Origin: an uncultured Pelagibacteraceae bacterium
Lineage (GTDB): Bacteria > Pseudomonadota > Alphaproteobacteria > Pelagibacterales > Pelagibacteraceae
Direction: 5' to 3'
Assembly: GCA_902543405.1 (NCBI GenBank)
Contig: CACBYC010000010.1
Coordinates: 1-43,507, forward strand
DNA length: 43,507 nucleotides
Shown here: positions 1-7,625 of the stretch, piece after piece
How the letters are laid out: each line of letters opens with the position of its first letter
Numbering within the stretch: the stretch's first letter is position 1
The notes under the pieces: model-generated
Databases searched by the model: none
Seen by the model: the letters and a program-made list of their open reading frames with translations, nothing else
Told to the model about the DNA's origin: nothing
Made by a program: the position numbers and the translations under genes

Positions 1-294
1 TTTGGACCTTTAGTTCCATTGCTTACTTTTAAAGACACAGATGAAGTTGTGGAAAGAGCAAACGACAATGACCTTGGTTTAGCAAGCTATATTTACACTA
101 ATTCTTTAGAAAAAGCGCACAAAGTCTCGGAAAAAATGGAAACTGGAACATGCGCAGTGAATCATCCAACAATTGCATTTGCTGAAGTACCTTTTGGAGG
201 AATAAAACAAACAGGTTATGGAAGAGAAGGTGGTTCAATGGCTATCAAAGATTATTTGAACGTAAAGTACACTCACTTCGGTCTCAATTATTAA
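1..294 (+). CDS. NAD(P)-dependent aldehyde dehydrogenase, C-terminal fragment (succinate-semialdehyde dehydrogenase-like)
   Basis: This is the last 97 codons of an aldehyde dehydrogenase whose start lies before the window; the frame is open from base 1. The visible part holds the substrate/oligomerisation end of the fold, with the family's conserved FGP near the window edge and the late motif PFGGIKQTGYGREGG (about residues 66-80 of the fragment). The tail YLNVKYTHFG resembles succinate-semialdehyde dehydrogenases, which oxidise succinate semialdehyde or related semialdehydes in the cytoplasm. The catalytic Cys and Glu would be upstream and cannot be checked. The stop overlaps the next start by one base (TAATG), so translation is probably coupled to the aldolase. 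The substrate is an inference. Confidence 0.85.
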   Translation, partial: FGPLVPLLTFKDTDEVVERANDNDLGLASYIYTNSLEKAHKVSEKMETGTCAVNHPTIAFAEVPFGGIKQTGYGREGGSMAIKDYLNVKYTHFGLNY

Positions 295-1085
295 TGAGAA
301 AAAATAAAGTCAAACAAATGATGGCTGATGGTAAGCCTGTTGTAAATGGTTGGTTACAAATACCAAGCACTGTATCAGCAGAAGTTATGGCACATCAAGG
401 TTGGGACTCTCTAACTGTAGATATGCAACATGGACTTGTTGATTACACAAATGCACTTCCAATGCTTCAAACAATTTCATCAACTGATGTAACTCCTCTT
501 GCTAGAGTAAATTGGAATGAGCCAGGCCAAATAATGAAAATTTTAGACGCTGGTTGTTATGGAATTATATGTCCAATGGTAAGTAACAAAGAAGAGGCGG
601 AAAGATTTGTTCAAGCTTGTATGTATCCTCCAAGAGGATATAGAAGTTTTGGTCCTGTTAGAGGATTGATTTATGGTGGAGCTGATTATGCCGACCATGC
701 AAATGATGAAATTTTAAAATTAGCTATGATTGAAACAAAAGAATCATTAGATAAATTAGATGAGATTATGTCAACAGATGGCGTAGATGGAATATATATT
801 GGTCCAGCTGATTTAAGTTTAGCAATAGGAGAAAAGCCTGGGTTTGACAGAGCAGAAGATACAAAAGCTTATTCAGAAATATTAAGAATATTAGAGCATG
901 CCAAAAAAAATAATATATTTGCAGGAATTCATAATGGAACACCAGAGTACGCACAAAAAATGATCGATAAAGGTTTTAACTTTGTAACTATTGGTGCAGA
1001 TCAAAGAGCAATGAGCGCAGGTGCTAAAGCAATTGTTGAAAAAATGAAAGGCTCAATAAGCAAAAAGGAATCTGAAACTTATTAA
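294..1085 (+). CDS. HpcH/HpaI-family class II aldolase
   Basis: A 263-residue TIM-barrel aldolase of the HpcH/HpaI family. Known members cleave 4-hydroxy-2-oxo acids or 2-keto-3-deoxy sugar acids to pyruvate plus an aldehyde, using a divalent metal. The family's functional residues are present: catalytic His46 in DMQHG, Arg in ARVNWNEP (about residue 71), the metal ligand Glu in IETKES (about 145), and Asp in GPADLS (about 172). Length is normal. It is coupled to the upstream aldehyde dehydrogenase by a one-base overlap, which suggests that the aldehyde made by the aldolase is oxidised by its partner. It converges with the PanB-like gene (4-base overlap). The exact substrate cannot be read from sequence. 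Confidence 0.88.
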   Translation: MRKNKVKQMMADGKPVVNGWLQIPSTVSAEVMAHQGWDSLTVDMQHGLVDYTNALPMLQTISSTDVTPLARVNWNEPGQIMKILDAGCYGIICPMVSNKEEAERFVQACMYPPRGYRSFGPVRGLIYGGADYADHANDEILKLAMIETKESLDKLDEIMSTDGVDGIYIGPADLSLAIGEKPGFDRAEDTKAYSEILRILEHAKKNNIFAGIHNGTPEYAQKMIDKGFNFVTIGADQRAMSAGAKAIVEKMKGSISKKESETY

Positions 1086-1897
1086 TCAAGTTTATCAAGA
1101 AAAGACTCGAACTCTTTTTTATTTAAATTTGAAGATTGTTTTTTTCCTGGAAATTTTCCTGCCATTGAATCTTTTTTGAATGCCTTAAGAGCTCGAACTC
1201 TCTCAACTTTTATTTCATTTTTTAATTTTAATAAATTTCCATAAGCTTTTGAATGTCTTGGAGGATTTAAAGTATCTCCACATATGTCTTCCATGAACAG
1301 ATACATTACGTCTGCTTTCTTTCCTGAACCTAAAGAGACTGTAACTATATTCGTTCTTTTTGAGATTTCTCCCATTACATTTTCTGGGATAACCTCACAT
1401 TCGGCAGAAAAAGCTCCTGCATCTTCTAATCTTTTAAATTTTAAAAAAAGTTCATGTGCCTCTTCACTATTTTTTCCTACTGCTCTTAAACCACCAATCC
1501 ACGTAGATTTTCTTGGAACTAAACCAAGATGTCCCATAACTGGAACATCCTCATTAGCCAGCATTTCTATGATCTTCATACTTCTAGGTGTCATTACAGC
1601 ATCAGCTCCATTTTCTAGGGCTTCAAACGCTCCTCTCATGATATCTTCCGAAGTGACAAACTTATTTAATACTAACGCAGCAGTTAAAAATAGATTTTTT
1701 GATCCCTCTCTCACATGTTTCACATTAAAAGCATTGCAGATTATCATGTCAAACCCAGCCTTCTCTGCGGCCTCAGCTTCATCTATTGTATTAGCTGTGA
1801 CTTGATTAAATTTTTTTTTTCCTTTTGCTTTTTTAAGATCATCAACTGTAAGAGTTCTGTTAGCAGGTTGAGCGGCCCAAGTATAAATCTTTTTCAT
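1082..1897 (-). CDS. PanB-like (ketopantoate hydroxymethyltransferase family) protein lacking metal ligands
   Basis: A 271-residue protein recognisable as a distant PanB relative. GHLGLVP (residues 122-128) and AECEVIP (165-171, with Glu166 matching the catalytic Glu of PanB) align with E. coli PanB, and the spacing and length of the TIM barrel agree. The PanB metal ligands appear lost: the GDS motif reads CNA (54-56), the second Asp falls in a hydrophobic TAALVL stretch, and the Glu of the KIEGG motif falls in MTPRS. It is therefore unlikely to be a standard pantothenate enzyme; a different lyase or aldol reaction is more plausible. Its start overlaps the stop of the DUF1907 gene (ATGA), so the two are co-translated. 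Residue matching was done by eye. Confidence 0.7.
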   Translation of the reverse strand: MKKIYTWAAQPANRTLTVDDLKKAKGKKKFNQVTANTIDEAEAAEKAGFDMIICNAFNVKHVREGSKNLFLTAALVLNKFVTSEDIMRGAFEALENGADAVMTPRSMKIIEMLANEDVPVMGHLGLVPRKSTWIGGLRAVGKNSEEAHELFLKFKRLEDAGAFSAECEVIPENVMGEISKRTNIVTVSLGSGKKADVMYLFMEDICGDTLNPPRHSKAYGNLLKLKNEIKVERVRALKAFKKDSMAGKFPGKKQSSNLNKKEFESFLDKLD

Positions 1898-2862
1898 TTT
1901 ATATTTTTTAATTCTTTATAGATATTATTCACTCTATGTACTTCTTGTGCAATATTAAAGTACCCTTCATATTCAATTTCATCTGGTGAAACGTCAAAAT
2001 GATAATGTCCAGCATCATTCTTATGCTCATATGAGTGAAAGTGAGTATGCTCACCGGACTCTCTTAAATTTAATTCTCCTCCCGTTGGATCACCAGTCCA
2101 TAAAACAGTATAGCATTGTAATTTTGGTCCAACAGGCTCATAAAATTGTAGAAAATCTTTTGTGCATTTCATCAATTGTGGGTCATAATATTCATGTTTT
2201 ATATCCTTATAATCTGGTTGTACATGTGATCTTATTTTTCCATTCAAAACTCTAAATACACCAGCAAGAGCAATATGATCTTTATTCCCAATTTTAAGAT
2301 TTTCTGAAAGTACTGCTCTTATTGATTGAGGTAATGAACCTTGTTTTCCAATTCTTTTTTTTATCTTTAAATATATAACTTTTCCTTTAACACCATCTGA
2401 ATAATAAACATTACCCAGCCCGCCATGTTTGCTTGCGGTATAGTCCTCTACTATACATTCTTTATCTTTTCCTACCCTAGCAATTAAAGATTTATTTTCT
2501 TTTGTAATAAAGTTTTCATTTATAACTAATTCTCCACAGTGTCCATCCAGGCAAGACATTGCACCAGATCCTGCGCCAAGTGCATACGATCTTTCTGATC
2601 CAATCATTTTAGAGATTTCAAAATAATCAAATTCTGTTCCAAGATATTTAGGATCATGCATGTAAGGCTCCCCTCCAACATCTATTATCCTTTGGTTACC
2701 ACTCATACCTTCAGACGGACAATCCCAGTTTCTTAAATTTGGACAATCAATTACTTCTGCTTTTACACTGTCATAATTCTTTGACAGACCTTTTTTTAAT
2801 GCGTTTGATATTTCTTCTAACTTAAATTTTTTGAAAATTCCTTTTTCTATTTTTAATTCCAT
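1894..2862 (-). CDS. DUF1907 protein, homologue of human C11orf54/PTD012 (putative zinc-dependent ester hydrolase)
   Basis: A 322-residue protein that matches the C11orf54/PTD012 family along its length: VIDCPNLR near residue 38, VGGEPY (62-67), the glycine-rich ALGAGSGA (94-101), then a C-terminal EHTHFHSYEHKNDAGHYHFD block. In the human protein three His of the matching block bind zinc; here they correspond to His272, His274 and His286, with a loop two residues longer. The human protein has reported esterase activity on a model substrate; no bacterial role is known to me. It is the first gene of a minus-strand pair with the PanB-like gene and is divergent from the ApbA-like gene across 63 bases. 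It is probably cytoplasmic, since I see no signal peptide. Confidence 0.82.
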   Translation of the reverse strand: MELKIEKGIFKKFKLEEISNALKKGLSKNYDSVKAEVIDCPNLRNWDCPSEGMSGNQRIIDVGGEPYMHDPKYLGTEFDYFEISKMIGSERSYALGAGSGAMSCLDGHCGELVINENFITKENKSLIARVGKDKECIVEDYTASKHGGLGNVYYSDGVKGKVIYLKIKKRIGKQGSLPQSIRAVLSENLKIGNKDHIALAGVFRVLNGKIRSHVQPDYKDIKHEYYDPQLMKCTKDFLQFYEPVGPKLQCYTVLWTGDPTGGELNLRESGEHTHFHSYEHKNDAGHYHFDVSPDEIEYEGYFNIAQEVHRVNNIYKELKNIK

Positions 2863-2925
2863 ATATAAATTAGTTACATAATATATTGCATAATTTTTTT
2901 ACATAAATATATTTCGACTTTAAAA

Positions 2926-3870
2926 ATGAATAATAAAGATTTAAAAGTTGCAGTTCTTGGTGCAGGGGCAATGGGTTGTCTATTTGGAGGCTTACTAGCA
3001 GAAAAAGGTCTAAATGTAACGCTCATTGACGTTTGGAAAGAGCATGTTGATGAAATAAATAAAAATGGTCTAAAGATGGATGGTCATGGTGGTGATAGAT
3101 TTATAAAAGTACCAGCAACATCAGATCCATCTACAATTGGAAAAGTTGATGCTGTGATAGTGATGTGTAAAGCGACAGCTCTAGAGCCTGCTTTAAAAAG
3201 TATTAAAAATATTATTAACGATAAAACAGTTTTTATGTCTTTTCAAAATGGAATTGGACATGAAGCTATAATTAAAAGTTTTGTTGGCGATGAAAAAGTA
3301 ATCGGGGGAACAACAACTCAAGCATCAAATATCTTAGGTCCTGGTCATATTATGAATCATGCTTCTCTACCCTCTTGGATTGGAGAATATGATGGTGGAA
3401 TAACTAATAGAATAACCGAAATTGCAGACACCTTTACTGCTCATAATTTGGAAATGATTGCTGCTGAGGATGTAAAAAAAAGAAAATGGATGAAACTTTT
3501 TGCTTTAACCGCAATAGGCCCACTTTCAGCTATTTTTGATTTACATCATACTGATCTTTACATAAATAATAATGCCAACGACGTTTCTAGAAGTTTAGGT
3601 AAAGAGATAATTTTAGAAACAAGAGACGTTGCTTTAGCAGATGGCGTTAATGTTTCTGAAGATGAGTGTTTATTTATGTTTAATAAAATTGTTGATTCAA
3701 AACAAACAAATAAGTCTTCAATGGCTTTTGATGTGCTTTATAAAAGAAAAACTGAAATTGATTTCATAAGTGGCGCCGTGTCTAAAATAGGAAAAAAACA
3801 TGGAATAGCCACACCATTAAATGACCTTATGTACAAAATGATTAAAGTAAAAGAGGGCATGTACAGCTAA
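2926..3870 (+). CDS. ApbA/PanE-family ketopantoate reductase-like dehydrogenase
   Basis: A 314-residue NADP-binding reductase. The Rossmann motif GAGAMG (residues 12-17) opens the protein and FQNGIG (106-111) carries the family Asn. Lys190 in KWMKL and Glu277 in KTEIDF match the catalytic Lys and Glu of PanE, with Ser264-265 upstream as in PanE. The Asn four residues after the catalytic Lys in E. coli PanE is replaced by Leu194. Members reduce 2-keto acids, classically ketopantoate to pantoate. Lying opposite a PanB-like gene makes pantothenate tempting, but that partner lacks metal ligands, so a catabolic 2-keto or 2-hydroxy acid substrate is equally possible. It leads a four-gene run with almost no spacing. 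Confidence 0.82.
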   Translation: MNNKDLKVAVLGAGAMGCLFGGLLAEKGLNVTLIDVWKEHVDEINKNGLKMDGHGGDRFIKVPATSDPSTIGKVDAVIVMCKATALEPALKSIKNIINDKTVFMSFQNGIGHEAIIKSFVGDEKVIGGTTTQASNILGPGHIMNHASLPSWIGEYDGGITNRITEIADTFTAHNLEMIAAEDVKKRKWMKLFALTAIGPLSAIFDLHHTDLYINNNANDVSRSLGKEIILETRDVALADGVNVSEDECLFMFNKIVDSKQTNKSSMAFDVLYKRKTEIDFISGAVSKIGKKHGIATPLNDLMYKMIKVKEGMYS

Positions 3871-4731
3871 ATGCTGAAAATTAGTAAACTAAAGAAAATT
3901 AAATCAAACTTCCCGGTCATTGTTGGAGAAAAAATAATCAGTAAAAAAGTGTGTAATTCTTTAATTGAAGAAATAACTAATTCAAAAAGTTTTGATGATA
4001 TGATTATGGGTGGCAGAAGCAGGATTAATAAAGGATCAAAAAATTTCAACAAATATATCTCAAGTTCTAAAATCTCAAAAAAACTTTTTGCTACTTTCAA
4101 TACAAAATCCTTTTATAAAAAAATTGATAAAAAATTTAAAACAGAATTTAAGGCAAATACTTGGGAAAGTTTGTTTAAACCAAAAAAATTTAATAAAAAA
4201 AAATATACACTAAAAAGAAAAGTAAATTCCAAAGAGCTAAAAAAACTACTAGGTAAAGATTATAAAAACCCAAATTTAAATTTAGATATTGATTTCTCAA
4301 TATCTAAAGGAGGATATAGATTGAGACCACATAGAGATGATGTGAATAGGCTATATAATTTTTTGATCTATTTAACCGATATACCAAAAAAAAATGGAGG
4401 ATCACTTACTTTATATAAGAAAAAAATAAACAAAAACCTTAGAAAAAGCTTTAGAAGGTTTCCTAAGATTAATGAACTTGATAAATTAAAGGAATTCACA
4501 CCAAAACAGGGAAGTGTAATTTTCTTTAAATCTACTCCAAATTCTTATCACGGAGTAAATAGATTTAAGGAAAAAAACTGTCCAAAAAGATTTTTTATTT
4601 ATGGAAGTTATGCTCTTAACAAGCCAGTGATATGGAAATATAAAAATTTTGAATATCATCCACATATTGTTGCGACGAAAAAAAGAATGCTTACATCTTT
4701 TCATGATTCGAATTATTTGCTAAAATATTAA
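3871..4731 (+). CDS. 2-oxoglutarate/Fe(II)-dependent oxygenase (prolyl-hydroxylase-like fold)
   Basis: A 286-residue basic protein with the iron-binding facial triad of 2OG oxygenases: His154 and Asp156 in PHRDD, distal His227 in NSYHGVN, and Arg240 in PKRFFIYGSY as the likely 2OG anchor. The segment RLYNFLIYLTD..NGGSLTLY between them is typical of the double-stranded beta-helix core. The first 140 residues are lysine-rich and have no recognisable domain. The ATG follows the ApbA-like stop codon directly (TAAATG), so the pair is co-transcribed and probably translationally coupled. Family members hydroxylate small molecules, peptides or proteins; which applies here cannot be told. The next gene is a second oxygenase of a different subfamily. 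Confidence 0.8.
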   Translation: MLKISKLKKIKSNFPVIVGEKIISKKVCNSLIEEITNSKSFDDMIMGGRSRINKGSKNFNKYISSSKISKKLFATFNTKSFYKKIDKKFKTEFKANTWESLFKPKKFNKKKYTLKRKVNSKELKKLLGKDYKNPNLNLDIDFSISKGGYRLRPHRDDVNRLYNFLIYLTDIPKKNGGSLTLYKKKINKNLRKSFRRFPKINELDKLKEFTPKQGSVIFFKSTPNSYHGVNRFKEKNCPKRFFIYGSYALNKPVIWKYKNFEYHPHIVATKKRMLTSFHDSNYLLKY

Positions 4732-4736
4732 TAACT

Positions 4737-5726
4737 ATGGAAATTAAGACTAAATTAAAGAGTATTTTAGATAGAGATGGCTTCCTAAGAGTAAGAAATG
4801 TTCTTAATTTCAACAAAGATTTAAAACCAATTTTAAATGACATGGAATATGTAATGGACAATTTAGTTCATAAATTTGCTCCTGTGCATATGAAAGAAAA
4901 AATTTTTAAATATAGCTTTAGAAAAAAATATACATACATTTCAAAACTAAAAATTTATGATCTTGATCAATATTTTAATACTAGACTTCCAAGAGATCAC
5001 GTGAAGAAAGATAGTGATTATTTTGCATCTCAATCTTTATGGAATTTAATTAATCACAAAAAAATCTTGGATGTGGTTGAAAAATTATTAGGGCCAGAAA
5101 TTCTTTCAAATCCAGTTCAAAATACAAGAATTAAACAACCCGAAAATAAATTACCTAAACATTCTGTTCACGATGGTCTCTCAGGTAGAACTCCATGGCA
5201 TCAGGATGCAGCAGTATTATCATCTTTGGGACAAAGATTAACTGATATGGTAACTGTTTGGATTCCATTTACTAAAACTACTAAAAAAAATGGATGCATG
5301 ATTACAGTAAAAGAAATTAATAAATTGGGACTATTGAATCATATATCAGGATATAGAGGTCAGGTAGAAATAAAAGATAGTAAACTACTTAATAATTACA
5401 AGCCAGTTTTTCTGGAGGCTAATGTTGGCGATATTATTATTTTGCACAAACACTCCATTCACTGTTCATTGCCTAATAGATCCAATGATTTTAGAATTAG
5501 CGCTGATTTAAGATACAATAGAGCTGGAACCCCATCTGGTAGGAAACCTTTGCCCAATTTTTATGTAAGAAGTAAAAATAAAAAAAATATTACTATCCAC
5601 AACTATAAGCAATGGATTGCTTTGTGGGAAAAGGCAAAGAATAAATGTATTCCAAGAAAGTATGCTTTTAAATATCCACTTCCAACATTTAGAAATAGTA
5701 AAAGAGATCTTGCTAGACTAATATAA
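4737..5726 (+). CDS. Phytanoyl-CoA dioxygenase (PhyH) family oxygenase
   Basis: A 329-residue PhyH-family protein. The iron triad is clear: His155 and Asp157 in TPWHQDAA, distal His242 in HSIHCSLPNRS, and Arg253 in DFRISADLRYN as the 2OG contact. The core strands MVTVWIPFTK..NGCMITV and GDIIILHKH match the family order. Bacterial PhyH proteins hydroxylate or oxidatively cleave diverse small acids, amines or osmolytes. It starts 5 bases after the previous oxygenase and 14 bases before the hydroxyacid dehydrogenase, so all belong to one transcript. A natural inference is that hydroxylation here creates an alcohol that the neighbouring dehydrogenases oxidise. The substrate is unknown. Confidence 0.85.
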   Translation: MEIKTKLKSILDRDGFLRVRNVLNFNKDLKPILNDMEYVMDNLVHKFAPVHMKEKIFKYSFRKKYTYISKLKIYDLDQYFNTRLPRDHVKKDSDYFASQSLWNLINHKKILDVVEKLLGPEILSNPVQNTRIKQPENKLPKHSVHDGLSGRTPWHQDAAVLSSLGQRLTDMVTVWIPFTKTTKKNGCMITVKEINKLGLLNHISGYRGQVEIKDSKLLNNYKPVFLEANVGDIIILHKHSIHCSLPNRSNDFRISADLRYNRAGTPSGRKPLPNFYVRSKNKKNITIHNYKQWIALWEKAKNKCIPRKYAFKYPLPTFRNSKRDLARLI

Positions 5727-5740
5727 TTTTTTTTAAAATT

Positions 5741-6697
5741 ATGAAAAAAATTCTCATTGTCCAACCTATTCATGAAAAAGGTATGGAATTATTAAAAAGT
5801 AATAGCGACTATAGTTACGAGGTTGTTGAAGATTTAAGTGTTGAAAATGTGAAACAAAAAATTGTAGATGCAGATGCAGTTTCTTTAAGAACTTCGATAT
5901 TACCTGCTGAGGCAATTAAAAATGCAAAAAACCTTAAAATAATTTCAAGACATGGAGTTGGTTACGATAATATTGATTTAAATAGCTGTAAAAAAGGAAA
6001 CATCGACGTAGCAATAACCGCAACAGCAAATGCTGTGGCAGTTGCAGAACATGTTCTTTTCATGCTTTTAAGTATCTCAAAAAGAAAGAGTATGTATGAC
6101 CATTCAGTCAAAAGTGGAAAATTTACTGAACGAAATAAATTGCCAAAAACTATAGAGATTTGGGATAAAAACATTCTTATTGCTGGATTTGGAAGAATAG
6201 GAAAAGCGTTGATTAAAAGATGTTTAGGGTTTGAAATGAACGTTTTTGTTTACGATCCATTTGTAGATTCAGAAACAATAAGCAAAATGGGTGGTAAAAA
6301 AGTTGAAGATTTATCAGAGGCTATTAAAGGTATGGATGCTGTCTCACTCCATATACCTTTAACTGATCAAACTAAAAATATTATAAATTACGAACTTTTA
6401 AAAACGATGAAAAAAAACTGCATCATCATAAATGCTGCAAGAGGCGGTATTATAAATGAAAAAGATTTAGATAGGGCATTGAATGAAAATTTGATTTTTG
6501 GAGCAGGAATTGATGTATTTGAGGTAGAGCCTCCAGAGGTTGATAATCCTTTATTAAAAAATGACAAAGTTTTCCTTAGTCCTCATGCTGCAGCATTTAC
6601 TGAGGAATGCATGACAAGAATGGCAAAAGAAACTATTCAAAATATTTTTGATTTTTTTGATGGTAAACTTGAAGAAAGTAAAAAAGTAAAATTATAG
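5741..6697 (+). CDS. D-isomer-specific 2-hydroxyacid dehydrogenase (phosphoglycerate/hydroxypyruvate reductase-like)
   Basis: A 318-residue NAD(H)-dependent D-2-hydroxyacid dehydrogenase. It has the substrate-binding HGVGYDNID (residues 71-79), the nucleotide motif GFGRIG (149-154) with Asp172 at the end of the second strand, and the catalytic set Arg234 (NAARGG), Glu263 (FEVEPP) and His282 (SPHAAA). Asp172 predicts NAD(H) over NADP(H). There is no C-terminal ACT domain, so it is the short type seen in glyoxylate/hydroxypyruvate reductases and short SerA-like enzymes. It ends the four-gene plus-strand run and its end overlaps convergent iolE by 6 bases. Given its neighbours, a catabolic role is likelier than serine biosynthesis. 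Confidence 0.87.
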   Translation: MKKILIVQPIHEKGMELLKSNSDYSYEVVEDLSVENVKQKIVDADAVSLRTSILPAEAIKNAKNLKIISRHGVGYDNIDLNSCKKGNIDVAITATANAVAVAEHVLFMLLSISKRKSMYDHSVKSGKFTERNKLPKTIEIWDKNILIAGFGRIGKALIKRCLGFEMNVFVYDPFVDSETISKMGGKKVEDLSEAIKGMDAVSLHIPLTDQTKNIINYELLKTMKKNCIIINAARGGIINEKDLDRALNENLIFGAGIDVFEVEPPEVDNPLLKNDKVFLSPHAAAFTEECMTRMAKETIQNIFDFFDGKLEESKKVKL

Positions 6698-7594
6698 ATT
6701 ATTAATCTCTAAATTTGATTTCTTTAAAGTATCAGTAATATATTTGTAACCCTTGATAGCGTATTCAAGTGGATTAGCTTTTTTAGGATCTTGTTCAGCC
6801 TCTACCACAAGCCAACCTTGATAATTATTTTTTTTTAGAATATCAAACAGAGGTTTGTAGTCGATACACCCATCGCCAGGTACCGTAAAAGCACCTTCTA
6901 AAAAAGCGTCCCTAAAACTCAAATCTTCAGAAAGGGCTTTTTTTAATACTTCTTCTCTAATATCTTTGCAGTGTATGTGGATTACTCTTTCTTTAAATTT
7001 ATTAATTATATTAATTGAGTTGCCCTTAGCAAATAACATATGACCAGTATCTAAAGTTAATTTTACACTATCATCTGTGTTTTCTAGTAATCTAATAGTT
7101 TCATCTTCTGTTTCTATTACTGTACCCATATGATGGTGATAAGCTAAAGGCATACCTTCATCTTCAAGATACTTTGCAAGCTCAGAAATTTTTGTACAAT
7201 AATCTTTCCATTCTTGGTCCGTCATCTTTGGTCTATTGGAAAGTTTTTTTGTTGGATCACCCTGTATTGAACCAAAAACTTCAGCAAAAACGATACATGG
7301 AGCTTCACAATCTTTAAATAATTTAAGTTGGTCTTGAATTAAATTTTTTTCTTGTTCAACAGAATTTTTTCTTAGATTTCCGCTATACCAACCAGAACAT
7401 AATTTTAAGTTATACTTTTCTAATTTTGGTAATAATTCCTCAGATGTTTTTGGGAATTTACCACCTGACTCAATCCCAACAAATCCAGCCTGACTTGCCT
7501 CTGACAAACATTGTTCTAGAGGAGTATCTCCGCCTAGCTCAGGCATGTCATCATTACTCCAAGCAATTGGTGCTATACCTAATTTTACTGACAT
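6692..7594 (-). CDS. iolE: Myo-inosose-2 dehydratase (2-keto-myo-inositol dehydratase)
   Basis: A 300-residue TIM-barrel protein of the sugar phosphate isomerase/epimerase fold with family marks of IolE: LAYHHHMGTVIET (150-162), LTLDTGH (179-185), IHIHCKDIR (205-213), FTVPGDGCIDY (236-246) and the VVEAEQDPKKANPLEY block near the C-terminus. IolE dehydrates scyllo-inosose (2-keto-myo-inositol) to 3D-(3,5/4)-trihydroxycyclohexane-1,2-dione in the inositol pathway. I chose the ATG at 7594 over the one at 7627, since the longer form adds 11 residues with no family match and would overlap the divergent gene's start. No strong ribosome site is seen. The next step enzyme, IolD, is not in the window. 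Confidence 0.88.
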   Translation of the reverse strand: MSVKLGIAPIAWSNDDMPELGGDTPLEQCLSEASQAGFVGIESGGKFPKTSEELLPKLEKYNLKLCSGWYSGNLRKNSVEQEKNLIQDQLKLFKDCEAPCIVFAEVFGSIQGDPTKKLSNRPKMTDQEWKDYCTKISELAKYLEDEGMPLAYHHHMGTVIETEDETIRLLENTDDSVKLTLDTGHMLFAKGNSINIINKFKERVIHIHCKDIREEVLKKALSEDLSFRDAFLEGAFTVPGDGCIDYKPLFDILKKNNYQGWLVVEAEQDPKKANPLEYAIKGYKYITDTLKKSNLEINNL

Positions 7595-7625
7595 AAATTT
7601 TTTATTTGTTAAGATATATTTAATC

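Noticed and set aside
1284..1805. A 173-codon open frame on the plus strand
   Set aside because: It lies wholly antisense to the PanB-like gene, has Ser/Phe/Leu-rich composition expected of a mirror frame, and shows no family motif.
7545..7625. N-terminal extension of the first Gfo/Idh dehydrogenase
   Set aside because: The extra 27 residues come from DNA inside iolE and precede the conserved Rossmann start; the ATG at 7626 fits better.
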